Source: Tangfeifania diversioriginum
GTDB lineage: Bacteria; Bacteroidota; Bacteroidia; Bacteroidales; Prolixibacteraceae
Direction of reading: 5' to 3'
NCBI RefSeq assembly: GCF_900141875.1
Contig: NZ_FQZE01000004.1
Span: 124,001-188,000 of the forward strand
DNA length: 64,000 nucleotides
Position 1 is the first letter of the stretch; each line of letters opens with the position of its first letter. Both the position numbers and the translations under genes were made by a program. The notes beneath the pieces are model-generated. The model saw nothing but the letters and a program-made list of their open reading frames with translations, was not told where the DNA came from and searched no databases. Below, piece by piece: positions 34,007 to 43,356 of the stretch.

Positions 34007-36538
34007 TTAATTTTTGCTTACTTCTTTTTTATTCGATAAAATTCGTATCAACAATTTTTCATGCTTTTTGTCAAAACCAACCGAAATGGTATCGCCTTCT
34101 GTAACTGAGGCTTTAATGATTATTTCTGCCATTTCATCCTCAAGGTATTTTTGAATGGCCCGTTTTAACGGTCTTGCACCAAACTGTGGATCAAAACCTT
34201 TTTCAGCAAGGAAATCCTTGGCAGCGGGCGAGATTTTCAGTTTGTAATTTAATGATTCTACCCGGCTGTAAAGGTCTTTCAGCTCAATATCAATAATCTG
34301 ATGAATGTGTTTTTGATCCAGTTGATTGAAAGTTACCACATCGTCAATTCGGTTAAGGAATTCGGGCGCGAAGGCCTTTTTTAGTGCTTTTTGCACAATG
34401 TACTTCGCATGCTCGTTATCCGACTGAGCTCCCTTATTGACAGCAAACCCAACTCCCCGGCCAAAATCTTTTAATTGGCGGGTACCAATATTTGAGGTCA
34501 TTATTATTATGGTATTTCTGAAATCCACACTTCTTCCCAGGCTGTCAGTCAAACGTCCTTCATCAAGCAACTGCAGCAGAATGTGAAATACATCAGGGTG
34601 TGCTTTTTCCATTTCGTCGAGCAGTACAACCGAATAAGGTTTGCGGCGCACTTTTTCGGTTAATTGTCCGCCTTCTTCGTAGCCAACATATCCGGGAGGC
34701 GCACCAACCAAACGTGATACGGAGAATTTCTCCATGTATTCACTCATGTCAATTCTGATTAACGAATCAAGGCTGTCGAAAAGATAAGTGGCCAGCACTT
34801 TTGCAAGCTGTGTTTTACCTACTCCTGTTGGCCCCAGGAAAATGAAGGAGCCAATTGGCCGGTTCGGATCTTTCAATCCTGCGCGGTTACGCTGAATTGC
34901 TTTTACAATTTTCTGGATGGCATCATCCTGACCAACAACCCGTTTTTTAATGTCTTTGCCCATATTCATCAGGCGTTTGCCTTCGGCCTGGGCAATGCGC
35001 TGGACAGGTACTCCTGACATCATTGCAACTACTTCTGCAACTTTGTCGTCGTTAACCGTTTCGCGGTGGTTTATTAATTCTTTTTCCCAGTTTTCTTTTT
35101 CTTCATCGAGAAGTTGAAGCAGGTTCTTTTCTTTATCCCTGAAATTGGCAGCCAATTCAAAGTTTTGGCTTTTTACAGCTGAAATTTTTTCTTCTTTGGT
35201 TTTTTCAATTTTTTCTTCCAGCTTCACAATTCGGTCGGGGACATTAATATTGGCAATATGCACGCGAGAACCAGCTTCGTCTAATGCATCAATGGCTTTA
35301 TCGGGTAAGTACCTGTCAGAAATATAACGTTCAGTGAGTTTTACACAGGCATTAATTGCTTCCGGAGTATAGTTAACGTTGTGATGGTCTTCGTACCGGC
35401 TTTTAATATTATTCAGGATTTCAATGGTTTCGTCAACTGTGGTGGCTTCAACCATTACTTTCTGAAAACGACGCTCCAGGGCACCGTCTTTTTCAATGTG
35501 TTGCCTGTATTCGTCGAGTGTAGTGGCACCAATGCATTGAATATCGCCGCGTGCCAGTGCGGGTTTGAGCATATTGGCGGCATCGAGCGAACCAGTTGCA
35601 CCGCCGGCTCCAACTATGGTGTGTATCTCGTCGATAAACAGAATGACGTTGTTCACTTTTGTCAGCTCATTTAATATGGCTTTCATGCGTTCTTCAAATT
35701 GCCCACGGTATTTTGTTCCGGCAACAATAGAAGCGATATCAAGACTAACCACACGCTTGTCAAAAAGAATCCGTGACACTTTTTTACCCACAATGCGCAG
35801 GGCAAGTCCTTCGGCAATAGCTGATTTACCAACGCCGGGCTCGCCAATTAATATGGGATTGTTTTTCTTTCGGCGGCTGAGTATTTGTGCCAGTCGTTCA
35901 ATTTCTCTTTCACGGCCAACGATGGGGTCCAGGCTGTTTTCTTCGGCCAGTTTGGTAATGTCAATCCCAAAATTATCGAGTACCGGAGTATCTGATTTGG
36001 GGCCTCCGCCGGCGCTCTTTTTACCTCCTTGTCCTCCGGGGCCTCTCGAAAAAGCTCCTGCGGGCTCATCATCTTCACTATCCGGAAAATCTGACTTTGC
36101 CTCCGGGCTTTTATAATCTTTCATCTGCGATTTAACAATGTAATAATTCACGCCAAATTCAACTAAAATCTGAGTTGCAATATTACTGCTGTCTTTTAGG
36201 ATAGCCAGAAGTAAATGTCCGCTGTTTGCAGTCGGGCTTTTGAAAGAGCGTGCTTCCAGGTATATCAGTTTAAGTGTTTTTTCGGCAGCTTTCAACATGG
36301 TTAAATCAGCTTTCCCGTCAATCGATTTTTCAAATTTTATCTTTTTTTCAACCAGCTGTTTAATTTCTGCCAAATTAACACCTAAATTTTCAAGTATGTC
36401 AGTTGCTACACCTTCACCGTCACGCAAAATACCAAGGAACAAATGCTCTTGTCCAATGTAATCATTCCCCAGTCGTATTGCTTCCTCCCGGCTGTAACCT
36501 ATAATGTCTTTTATTCTTGGTGAAAATTGAGAATCCAT
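34007..36538 (-). CDS. clpC: ATP-dependent Clp protease ATP-binding subunit ClpC
   Basis: The 843-residue AAA+ unfoldase has an N-terminal double Clp-N domain at 1-145 ([31 protein letters not shown]). NBD1 has Walker A GEPGVGKS and FIDEIHT. A short coiled coil carries a UVR motif ([12 protein letters not shown]), marking ClpC rather than ClpB. NBD2 has Walker [21 protein letters not shown] and the C-terminal [10 protein letters not shown]. It works with ClpP in protein quality control; clpP is not in the window. It is divergent from gyrA, with 262 bases between starts; CAAATTTA at 36616-36623 is a possible minus-strand -7 box. Confidence 0.95.
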   Translation of the reverse strand: MDSQFSPRIKDIIGYSREEAIRLGNDYIGQEHLFLGILRDGEGVATDILENLGVNLAEIKQLVEKKIKFEKSIDGKADLTMLKAAEKTLKLIYLEARSFKSPTANSGHLLLAILKDSSNIATQILVEFGVNYYIVKSQMKDYKSPEAKSDFPDSEDDEPAGAFSRGPGGQGGKKSAGGGPKSDTPVLDNFGIDITKLAEENSLDPIVGREREIERLAQILSRRKKNNPILIGEPGVGKSAIAEGLALRIVGKKVSRILFDKRVVSLDIASIVAGTKYRGQFEERMKAILNELTKVNNVILFIDEIHTIVGAGGATGSLDAANMLKPALARGDIQCIGATTLDEYRQHIEKDGALERRFQKVMVEATTVDETIEILNNIKSRYEDHHNVNYTPEAINACVKLTERYISDRYLPDKAIDALDEAGSRVHIANINVPDRIVKLEEKIEKTKEEKISAVKSQNFELAANFRDKEKNLLQLLDEEKENWEKELINHRETVNDDKVAEVVAMMSGVPVQRIAQAEGKRLMNMGKDIKKRVVGQDDAIQKIVKAIQRNRAGLKDPNRPIGSFIFLGPTGVGKTQLAKVLATYLFDSLDSLIRIDMSEYMEKFSVSRLVGAPPGYVGYEEGGQLTEKVRRKPYSVVLLDEMEKAHPDVFHILLQLLDEGRLTDSLGRSVDFRNTIIIMTSNIGTRQLKDFGRGVGFAVNKGAQSDNEHAKYIVQKALKKAFAPEFLNRIDDVVTFNQLDQKHIHQIIDIELKDLYSRVESLNYKLKISPAAKDFLAEKGFDPQFGARPLKRAIQKYLEDEMAEIIIKASVTEGDTISVGFDKKHEKLLIRILSNKKEVSKN

Positions 36539-36800
36539 ATTTATTTAAAATTTTACTTTATTCAACAAATACTATTCCTAAAAGTTGAATTACTAAATTA
36601 CTCAAAATCGAACTGCAAATTTAATAATACGCTGCAAAGTTTTAAAGATTTAATATGAATGAACGCCCGCCCACAGTTAATTTGTTAATATCTTAAAAGT
36701 ACCCGATGCTTAAATCCAGCCATTTTATGCCCTTTTGACAGATGATTTTACTATTTTTGTGGGTCGTTTTTAAAACGATGATATTTTTTCATAAAAGAGA

Positions 36801-39335
36801 ATGAGCGAAATGAACGAAGGAGAAAGAATTATTAAGATAAACATTGAAGAGCAGATGAAATCTGCTTACATCGACTATTCAATGTCGGTTATTGTTTCGC
36901 GTGCATTGCCCGATGTGCGCGATGGTTTTAAACCGGTACACCGCAGGGTACTTTACGGTATGTTTGATTTAGGAATACTCTCAAACCGGTCGTATAAAAA
37001 ATCCGCAAGAATTGTAGGTGAAGTTTTAGGTAAATACCATCCTCATGGAGATTCGTCAGTGTATTTTACAATGGTAAGGATGGCCCAGACATGGTCGCTG
37101 CGTTACCCGTTAGTTGACGGACAGGGAAACTTTGGCTCTGTTGACGGTGACAGCCCCGCTGCTATGCGTTACACCGAGGCAAGAATGGCAAAAATAGCTG
37201 AAGCAACACTTGCTGACCTCGATAAAAATACTGTTGATTTTCAACCCAACTTCGATGAATCGTTAACTGAACCAACTGTGCTGCCCACACGCATTCCGCA
37301 GCTGTTGATCAATGGTTCGTCAGGTATTGCGGTTGGAATGGCTACTAATATGCCACCGCACAATTTAACCGATTCAATTAACGCCATTGCTGCCTATATT
37401 GACGATCCTGAAATTTCTATTGATGAACTGGTTGAAATAATCAAAGCTCCGGATTTTCCTACCGGCGGTATTATTTATGGCTACCAGGGGGTGAAAGATG
37501 CTTATGAAACAGGACGAGGCAGAATTGTAGTAAGGGCTAAGGCACACATTGAAAATGAAGGTGGAAGAGAAAAAATAGTAGTTACTGAAATTCCGTACCT
37601 GGTTAACAGGGCCGAAATGATTCAAAAAACTGCTGACCTTGTTAACGAGAAAAAAATTGAAGGCATTTCAAATGTCAACGATGAATCGGGCAGGGACGGT
37701 ATGCGCGTGGTTTACGATTTAAAAAGGGACGCAATGAGTAATGTGGTCCTGAATAAGTTGTATAAATATACCCAGTTGCAGAATTCATTTAGTGTGAATA
37801 GCATTGCACTGGTGAACGGCAGGCCAGAAATGCTGAACCTCAAAGATATTATCAAACACTTTGTAAATCACAGGCACGAAGTAGTTGTGCGCCGGACCGA
37901 ATATGAACTTGACCAGGCTCAAAAACGGGCACATATTCTGGAAGGACTAATTATTGCCAGTGACAATATTGATGAAGTTATCGCAATAATTCGTGGTTCC
38001 TCAACACCCGACGAAGCAAGGGGAAAACTCATCGAACGATTTGAGCTTTCTGAACTTCAGGCAAGGGCTATTGTTGAAATGAGACTACGTCAGTTAACTG
38101 GTCTCGAGCAGGATAAGCTCCGGAAAGAGTTTAATGAGATTATGGAACAGATTGAATATTACAAGAAAGTTCTTGCTGATGTAGATCTGCGCATGGAGAT
38201 CATTAAAGAGGAGCTCGAGGAAATAAAAGAAAAATTTGGAGACGAACGCCGTACTGAACTGATTCCCAATGCAGAAGAGTTTAACCCCGAAGATTTTTAT
38301 GCTGATGAAGACATGGTAATTACCATCTCTCACATGGGATACATTAAGCGCACACCGCTTTCCGAATTCCGCACACAGGGAAGGGGAGGAGTTGGCGCAA
38401 AAGCCGGAACCACCCGCGATGAAGATTTCCTACAGCATATCTTTATTGCCTCAATGCACAACACTTTGCTGTTGTTTACCGAATCAGGAAAATGCTATTG
38501 GCTGAAAGTTTATGAAATCCCGGAAGGAACCAGGACTTCGCGCGGCAGGGCAATGCAAAATATATTGAATATAAGTTCCGAGGATAATGTGCTTACCTAC
38601 ATAAGGGTTAAAACACTCGCTGATGAAGAGTTTATCAACAACAATTACATTTTGCTGGCCACTAAAAAAGGTGTCATCAAAAAGACCAAACTGGAAGCAT
38701 ATTCAAGACCACGTCAGAACGGAGTAAATGCCATTTCTATCAGGGAAGGGGATGAGCTGCTGGAAGCCCGCCTCACCAACGGCGAGAGCGAAATAATGCT
38801 TGCCGGACGGTCAGGAAAAGCTATTCGCTTCCCCGAATCGAAAGTACGGGCAATGGGCCGGACAGCTTCCGGAGTAAGAGGAATTACCCTTGCCAGCGAA
38901 AATGACGAAGTTATTGGAATGGTGTGTGTGCAAAACGGCCACGAAGATATCCTTGTGATTTCTGAAAATGGTTATGGAAAACGCTCAAAAATAGATGATT
39001 ACAGGGTTACTAACCGAGGAGGGAAAGGTGTTAAAACAATTAACATAACTCCAAAAACCGGTGACCTTATCACAATAAAAAGTGTTTCTGACGATAACGA
39101 TTTGATGATCATTACAGAACACGGTCTCACTATCAGGCTGGCTGTGAACACTATTTCAATGTTGGGACGTGCTACCCAGGGAGTTCGACTGATAAACCTG
39201 AAAGAAGAAGATAGTATCGCATCAGTTGCCAGGGTAGTTAATGAAGCAAAAGAAGAAATCGGTGATGAGGAAATCGAAGGTGGTGATGAGAATAGTGAGT
39301 CTCCGGATGAACCTAACGAAAACAACGATAATTAA
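36801..39335 (+). CDS. gyrA: DNA gyrase subunit A
   Basis: The full-length 844-residue protein has the catalytic Y124 in AMRYTEARM, the quinolone-determining segment [10 protein letters not shown] at 80-89 (S85 corresponds to E. coli S83, F89 to D87), and the GyrA-box QGRGGVGAK in the C-terminal DNA-wrapping pinwheel. The tail is very acidic ([14 protein letters not shown]), as is common. It makes the double-strand break in negative supercoiling, with GyrB encoded elsewhere. TATTTTTG at 36772-36779... is not exact; the -7-like box lies at 36752-36759, with no -33 at normal spacing. F89 would be worth considering when predicting quinolone response. Confidence 0.97.
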   Translation: MSEMNEGERIIKINIEEQMKSAYIDYSMSVIVSRALPDVRDGFKPVHRRVLYGMFDLGILSNRSYKKSARIVGEVLGKYHPHGDSSVYFTMVRMAQTWSLRYPLVDGQGNFGSVDGDSPAAMRYTEARMAKIAEATLADLDKNTVDFQPNFDESLTEPTVLPTRIPQLLINGSSGIAVGMATNMPPHNLTDSINAIAAYIDDPEISIDELVEIIKAPDFPTGGIIYGYQGVKDAYETGRGRIVVRAKAHIENEGGREKIVVTEIPYLVNRAEMIQKTADLVNEKKIEGISNVNDESGRDGMRVVYDLKRDAMSNVVLNKLYKYTQLQNSFSVNSIALVNGRPEMLNLKDIIKHFVNHRHEVVVRRTEYELDQAQKRAHILEGLIIASDNIDEVIAIIRGSSTPDEARGKLIERFELSELQARAIVEMRLRQLTGLEQDKLRKEFNEIMEQIEYYKKVLADVDLRMEIIKEELEEIKEKFGDERRTELIPNAEEFNPEDFYADEDMVITISHMGYIKRTPLSEFRTQGRGGVGAKAGTTRDEDFLQHIFIASMHNTLLLFTESGKCYWLKVYEIPEGTRTSRGRAMQNILNISSEDNVLTYIRVKTLADEEFINNNYILLATKKGVIKKTKLEAYSRPRQNGVNAISIREGDELLEARLTNGESEIMLAGRSGKAIRFPESKVRAMGRTASGVRGITLASENDEVIGMVCVQNGHEDILVISENGYGKRSKIDDYRVTNRGGKGVKTINITPKTGDLITIKSVSDDNDLMIITEHGLTIRLAVNTISMLGRATQGVRLINLKEEDSIASVARVVNEAKEEIGDEEIEGGDENSESPDEPNENNDN

Positions 39336-39424
39336 TTAGAAAAAGAATAAATTAAAATAATTTTATTTTGTAATTTGAATTAAACTATTATTCGTAATAT
39401 TTTTGTGAAAATTAAATTTTAAAA

Positions 39425-40615
39425 ATGAATACAATGAAAAGAACTATTATTCTGTTGAACCTGGCAATCTTAATTGTTCTGGCTAGCTGTTCTCCCAGGA
39501 CAAAAGTTACCAGTTCTCAAAACCTGAAAGATACAGGAAAGTTAAGTGAAGCGGTTGAAACTATTGAACAGGCCATCGATCCAAACCAGGAAAAAGCGGA
39601 CAAAACATTGACCTGGCCAAAAACCTGGGAGGTGAGAGGTGAAATTTACCAGGCCATCTACCAATCGGAAGATGAAAGTGTTAAAAAATTATCAGAAGAC
39701 CCTTTAACTGAGGCTTTTGAATCGTATAAAAAAGCACTTGATCTGGATGAAAAAGATAGGTTTGCGAACAGCGTAAAAGTAAAACTTACATTGCTGAGCA
39801 ACGACCTTACCAACCAGGCTGTTGAAGCTTTTAACGAAGAAAATTACGAAAAAGCACTGAAATCATTTGAGCAAATACTGGCCATTAACGAGATGGATGT
39901 GATTAAGCAAGACAATCCTGAAGCTGTTGATACGGTTATTATTTTCAATGCCGGATTAGCTGCGTATAACTCACAAAACTACGACAAAGCAGTTGAATAT
40001 TACGAGGAAGCTGCCAAGCATGGTTATAACGGAGCCCGTACATACAGCCTGATTGCCAATGCACACCAGTTAAATAAAGATACAGTTGCAGCTCTTGAGT
40101 CGTTGCAGGAAGGCTTCGAAAAATACCCCAACAATAACGACATTCTCACTAGTATGATTCAGTTGTACCTGGACATGGAACAAACTGAAGAAGCAATGAA
40201 ATACCTGGATATGGCAATTAAACAGGATCCCAATAATGCAACTTTCCATTTTGCACAGGGTACATTGCATGAAAAGGTTGAAAATAAAGAAAAAGCGATT
40301 GAAGCTTATAAAAAAGCAATTGAGATCGATTCTGATATGTTTAATGCCAATTATAACCTGGGGGCGCTTTATTATAATGAAGGCGTAGAACAAATTGAGT
40401 TTGCCAATACTATTCCAACCAGCGAAAATGAACGCTACCAGGAGGAATTGGCAAAAGCCGACAAATGGTTTAAACTGGCACTTCCGTACATGGAAAAATG
40501 CCATGAAATTCAGCCAGATGATAACATGACCATGGAATCACTAAAAAACTTGTATTACCGTTTGAAAATGATGGATAAATACAATGAAATGCTCGAAAAA
40601 TTAGGACAATCATAA
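39425..40615 (+). CDS. TPR-repeat lipoprotein
   Basis: The 396-residue protein has a lipoprotein signal (LNLAILIVLASC) with the cysteine at about residue 23. At least seven tetratricopeptide repeats follow, for example ALKSFEQILAINE, KAVEYYEEAAKHGYNGARTY, EAMKYLDMAIKQDPNNATF and KAIEAYKKAIEIDSDMFNANYNLGALYY (shown in parts). It is exported and membrane-anchored and probably a scaffold for protein interactions. It stands 89 bases after gyrA, a neighbourhood common in Bacteroidota, and ends in a strong terminator. ATG 39434 may be the true start. Confidence 0.87.
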   Translation: MNTMKRTIILLNLAILIVLASCSPRTKVTSSQNLKDTGKLSEAVETIEQAIDPNQEKADKTLTWPKTWEVRGEIYQAIYQSEDESVKKLSEDPLTEAFESYKKALDLDEKDRFANSVKVKLTLLSNDLTNQAVEAFNEENYEKALKSFEQILAINEMDVIKQDNPEAVDTVIIFNAGLAAYNSQNYDKAVEYYEEAAKHGYNGARTYSLIANAHQLNKDTVAALESLQEGFEKYPNNNDILTSMIQLYLDMEQTEEAMKYLDMAIKQDPNNATFHFAQGTLHEKVENKEKAIEAYKKAIEIDSDMFNANYNLGALYYNEGVEQIEFANTIPTSENERYQEELAKADKWFKLALPYMEKCHEIQPDDNMTMESLKNLYYRLKMMDKYNEMLEKLGQS

Positions 40616-40626
40616 TTTTAGAATAG

Positions 40627-40656
40627 AAAGGAGAGACTAAATAACTCTCCTTTTTT
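40627..40656 (+). terminator. Intrinsic terminator of gyrA-TPR unit
   Basis: AAAGGAGAG (40627-40635) pairs with CTCTCCTTT (40645-40653), followed by T to 40656. It lies 12 bases after the TPR gene stop. Confidence 0.9.
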
Positions 40657-40738
40657 AATACATATTCTATTTAACTTAATATCAATTATAGGACAAAGGT
40701 GTTTATTTGATATTTTTGGAATACCACACAGAATACGT

Positions 40739-40812
40739 CCAGCTTCTGCTGGTTTGCATAAAATCAGTTATCGCGACTGGTAAGTCCGATAACGGCAAAG
40801 ATTTTATGTAAA
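40739..40812 (+). other. Strongly structured intergenic element, candidate RNA or mobile palindrome
   Basis: A perfect hairpin CCAGC-TTCT-GCTGG (40739-40752) is followed at once by a 13-base-pair stem, TTTGCATAAAATC (40753-40765) with GATTTTATGTAAA (40800-40812), with a single G-T pair. Inside, GTTATCG (40767-40773) pairs with CGATAAC (40787-40793) around a 13-base loop, leaving a small asymmetric internal loop (A on one side, GGCAAA on the other). No reading frame covers it. A TATTTTTG box at 40711-40718 could be a -7 element but lacks a -33. Strand is unknown because the structure is nearly symmetric. It matches no RNA family I can name. Confidence 0.55.
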
Positions 40813-41108
40813 AGTTTGCACAGTGTTTTTTACGAAATGTTTTTCCTATAAATTACTGGGCCTTGTTATAATCAATTCAAGCAAATTAAACGCACAAAAC
40901 CCACGCTTTAAAATCTGATATTCTTAACAACCGGGCAAAAATTATTTTTTACGCCATTCTCAGGAAGTTAAAACCTGATTGTTCATAACTTCTGTTTTCA
41001 TCTACTAATTGATATTAACCCGTTGTATAATATTCGTTATTTTTGTCGTTAATAATATTTATGACTGAAGTTCGTTTTGTTTAAAATTAAAAGGAAATCT
41101 AAAATCTC
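40813..41108 (+). other. AT-rich leader region before the ExbB-like gene
   Basis: No gene or strong hairpin is seen. TATTTTTG at 41038-41045 matches the Bacteroidota -7 box and would start transcription about 60 bases before the ATG at 41109; no TTTG lies at the right distance upstream. Confidence 0.4.
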
Positions 41109-41801
41109 ATGTTGAAACTTTTATTGATCCAGGCAGATATTACCAATGAATTGGATACACTTGCCACAGAACCTGAAGGAATTTCTACCAAGTTTATCGA
41201 CCTTGCTTTAAAAGGCGGATGGATAATGATTCCGATAATTTTGCTGTCGGTTATCGCAGTATATATTTTTTTCGACCGCTATTTTGCCATTAAAAAAGCC
41301 GGAAAATTTGATACCCAGTTACTGGAAAAAATTAAAATTTACATTACCAGTGGCAAAATTGACGAAGCAACAACAATTTGCCGTAACAATTCCAATCCGG
41401 CATCGCGCATGATCGAAAAAGGAATCAGCCGCATTGGAAGGCCGCTAACCGATGTAAATTCAGCCATTGAAAACGTGGGAAACCTCGAAATTTCAAAGCT
41501 TGAAAAAGGATTGCCAGTCCTGGCGTCAGTTGCCGGAGGTGCGCCCATGATTGGCTTTTTGGGTACAGTTATGGGGATGATTCAGGCATTTTACGATATG
41601 GCCAATGCCGGCAATAATATTGATGTAACTCTTTTATCGTCAGGTATTTACCAGGCTATGGTAACTACTGTTGCCGGACTTATTGTGGGGATTATTGCCT
41701 ACTTCGCCTATAACATTCTGGTTACCAATGTGGAAAAAGTAATTTTCAAAATGGAAGCTGCCACTTCCGAGTTCCTGGATTTATTGAACGAACCAGCATA
41801 A
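41109..41801 (+). CDS. MotA/TolQ/ExbB proton-channel family protein
   Basis: The 230-residue protein has three membrane segments, at about residues 36-54, 139-160 and 185-208. The conserved family core reads ASVAGGAPMIGFLGTVMGMIQAF (in short GFLGTVxGM), and SGIYQAMVTTVAGLIVGI carries the channel threonine. It forms the proton channel with the next protein and energises a TonB/TolA-like component. The operon order ExbB-ExbD-TonB is complete here, with 10 and 0 bases between genes. TolQ and ExbB cannot be separated from sequence alone. Confidence 0.93.
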   Translation: MLKLLLIQADITNELDTLATEPEGISTKFIDLALKGGWIMIPIILLSVIAVYIFFDRYFAIKKAGKFDTQLLEKIKIYITSGKIDEATTICRNNSNPASRMIEKGISRIGRPLTDVNSAIENVGNLEISKLEKGLPVLASVAGGAPMIGFLGTVMGMIQAFYDMANAGNNIDVTLLSSGIYQAMVTTVAGLIVGIIAYFAYNILVTNVEKVIFKMEAATSEFLDLLNEPA

Positions 41802-41811
41802 AACAGATAAT

Positions 41812-42222
41812 ATGGCATTAAAACGAAGAAACAAAGTGAATTCAACATTCAGCATGTCATCAATGACTGATATTGTTTTTTTGTTGTTGATTTTTTTCAT
41901 GGTGACTTCTACACTGGTGGCACCCAATGCGTTAAAATTATTGCTGCCGCAAAGCAATAACCAAACCGCGGCAAAGCCAATTACAACCATATCAATAACA
42001 AAAGATATTAAATATTATATTAATGATGATGGTGCATTAAAACGTGTATCGTTTCAGGAAATCGAACCATTTCTGCGTGAAAGGTACGGCGTTGGAAACG
42101 ACGATATTTACATTTCGTTGTATGCCGAAAAATCAGTTCCGTGGGACGAAGTGGTAAAAATTATGAACATTGCACGCCGGAATAAGTATAAAATGATAGC
42201 AGCAACTGCGCCGGAGAATTAA
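41812..42222 (+). CDS. ExbD/TolR biopolymer transport protein
   Basis: The 136-residue protein has one transmembrane helix at about residues 17-37, starting MSSMTDIVFLLLIFFMVTSTL; the Asp in this helix is the proton-carrying residue of ExbD/TolR. A periplasmic domain of about 95 residues follows. The stop codon is directly followed by the ATG of the TonB-like gene, so translation is coupled. Confidence 0.94.
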   Translation: MALKRRNKVNSTFSMSSMTDIVFLLLIFFMVTSTLVAPNALKLLLPQSNNQTAAKPITTISITKDIKYYINDDGALKRVSFQEIEPFLRERYGVGNDDIYISLYAEKSVPWDEVVKIMNIARRNKYKMIAATAPEN

Positions 42223-43251
42223 ATGAGTTTTTATAAAAAACATAAAAAAGGTATTATCGGAACAATTATTTTTCATGTAATTGTTCTGCTCTTACTAACA
42301 TTATTTGGTTTTTTTACGCCGTTTCCATTGCCGGGTGAAGAAGGAATCCTGGTTAATTTTGGCGACAGCGAGCAGGGCCTTGGCCAAATGGAACCGCGCC
42401 CGCAGCAACGTCAGCCTGAACCGGCAGAACCTGTACAGCAACAGGAAGAAACAACTCCCCCACCTCCGCCCCCGGCAACAACTCCACCGGCAACCCAACC
42501 CGAGCAGGCCGAAGAGGAAGCCATGACACAGGATTACGAAGAAACAGCCGCCATTGATGCCGCAGAAAAACGCAGGCAGGAAGAAGAAGAAAGACAACAG
42601 CGGATTGAGGAAGAGCGCCGGAGGCAACAGGAGCTGGAAGAACAGCGCCAACGCGAACAGGAAAGAGAGCGTCAGGCTGAAATTGAACGGCAGCGACAGG
42701 AAGAGCTGGAAAGACAACGACAAGCCGAACTGGAACGCCAGCGTAAGCTGGAAGCCGAACGCAAACGCCGTGAAGAAGAACAAAGGCGGATTGAAGAAAT
42801 TAATGCCCGGGCACAGGGTGCTTTTGGCGGAAGTGAAGAAGGAACTACCGGCCAGGGCACCAGCGACAGCCAAAGCCAGGGCGCTACATTCCCGGGTGGA
42901 AACCAGGGCGTACCAACCGGTGATGCCAATGCCGAAAACTACGGGCCGGGAGGAAGCGGCTCGGGTGACCAGGGAACCGGCATTTCATATAGCCTGAGCG
43001 GACGCACCGCAAATTCGCTCCCAAAACCCCGCTACCCCGGAAACGATGAAGGCCTTGTGGTAGTGAAAGTTACAGTTGATAAATATGGTACCGTTACAGC
43101 GGCAGAACCCGGAGCAAGGGGAACAACCATTATGGATCAAAGTTTCTGGAACGAAGCCAAACAAGCAGCAATGAAAGCCAAATTCAATATTGATGAAGAT
43201 GCTCCTGCATTTCAGCAGGGTACAATTTCATACCGCTTCAGGCTCGATTAA
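42223..43251 (+). CDS. TonB/TolA-like energy transducer with long charged coiled coil
   Basis: The 342-residue protein has an N-terminal membrane anchor at about 11-30 (IIGTIIFHVIVLLLLTLFGFF), a Pro/Gln-rich stretch to about 95 (PPPPPATTPPATQ) and an Arg/Glu/Gln coiled coil at about 108-195 (EERRRQQELEEQ repeated). A Gly-rich linker and a TonB-type C-terminal domain at about 260-342 follow (KPRYPGNDEGLVVVKVTVDKYG in short RYPxxxEGxVxVxVxVxxxG). The helical middle is TolA-like; the C-terminus is TonB-like. It should span the periplasm and couple proton flow to an outer-membrane partner. Confidence 0.88.
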   Translation: MSFYKKHKKGIIGTIIFHVIVLLLLTLFGFFTPFPLPGEEGILVNFGDSEQGLGQMEPRPQQRQPEPAEPVQQQEETTPPPPPPATTPPATQPEQAEEEAMTQDYEETAAIDAAEKRRQEEEERQQRIEEERRRQQELEEQRQREQERERQAEIERQRQEELERQRQAELERQRKLEAERKRREEEQRRIEEINARAQGAFGGSEEGTTGQGTSDSQSQGATFPGGNQGVPTGDANAENYGPGGSGSGDQGTGISYSLSGRTANSLPKPRYPGNDEGLVVVKVTVDKYGTVTAAEPGARGTTIMDQSFWNEAKQAAMKAKFNIDEDAPAFQQGTISYRFRLD

Positions 43252-43356
43252 TACTGAAATTTTTCCAAAATCATGTATTTCTCCTTCATTAAAACCAAAA
43301 GTTTCTTCTATTTTTGGGGACACAAATTTTTTAATGAATAAACCGAAAATTAAGGC

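Noticed and set aside
34007-36538. ClpB disaggregase
   Set aside because: The middle region is a short coiled coil with a UVR motif, not the long ClpB M-domain; length and motif fit ClpC.
36735-36759. Sigma-70-like TTGACA box before gyrA
   Set aside because: Bacteroidota primary sigma does not use TTGACA, and no TATAAT follows at 17 bases; the downstream TATTTTTG is only a weak candidate -7 box.
40767-40793. Integron attC-like site (GTTATCG...CGATAAC)
   Set aside because: attC sites have RYYYAAC before GTTRRRY; here the order is reversed on both strands, and no integrase is present.
42301-42997. Frames of 190 residues (minus) and 147 residues (plus) in the TonB-like gene
   Set aside because: They arise from the low-complexity coiled-coil codons of the TonB-like gene; no independent start context or motif.
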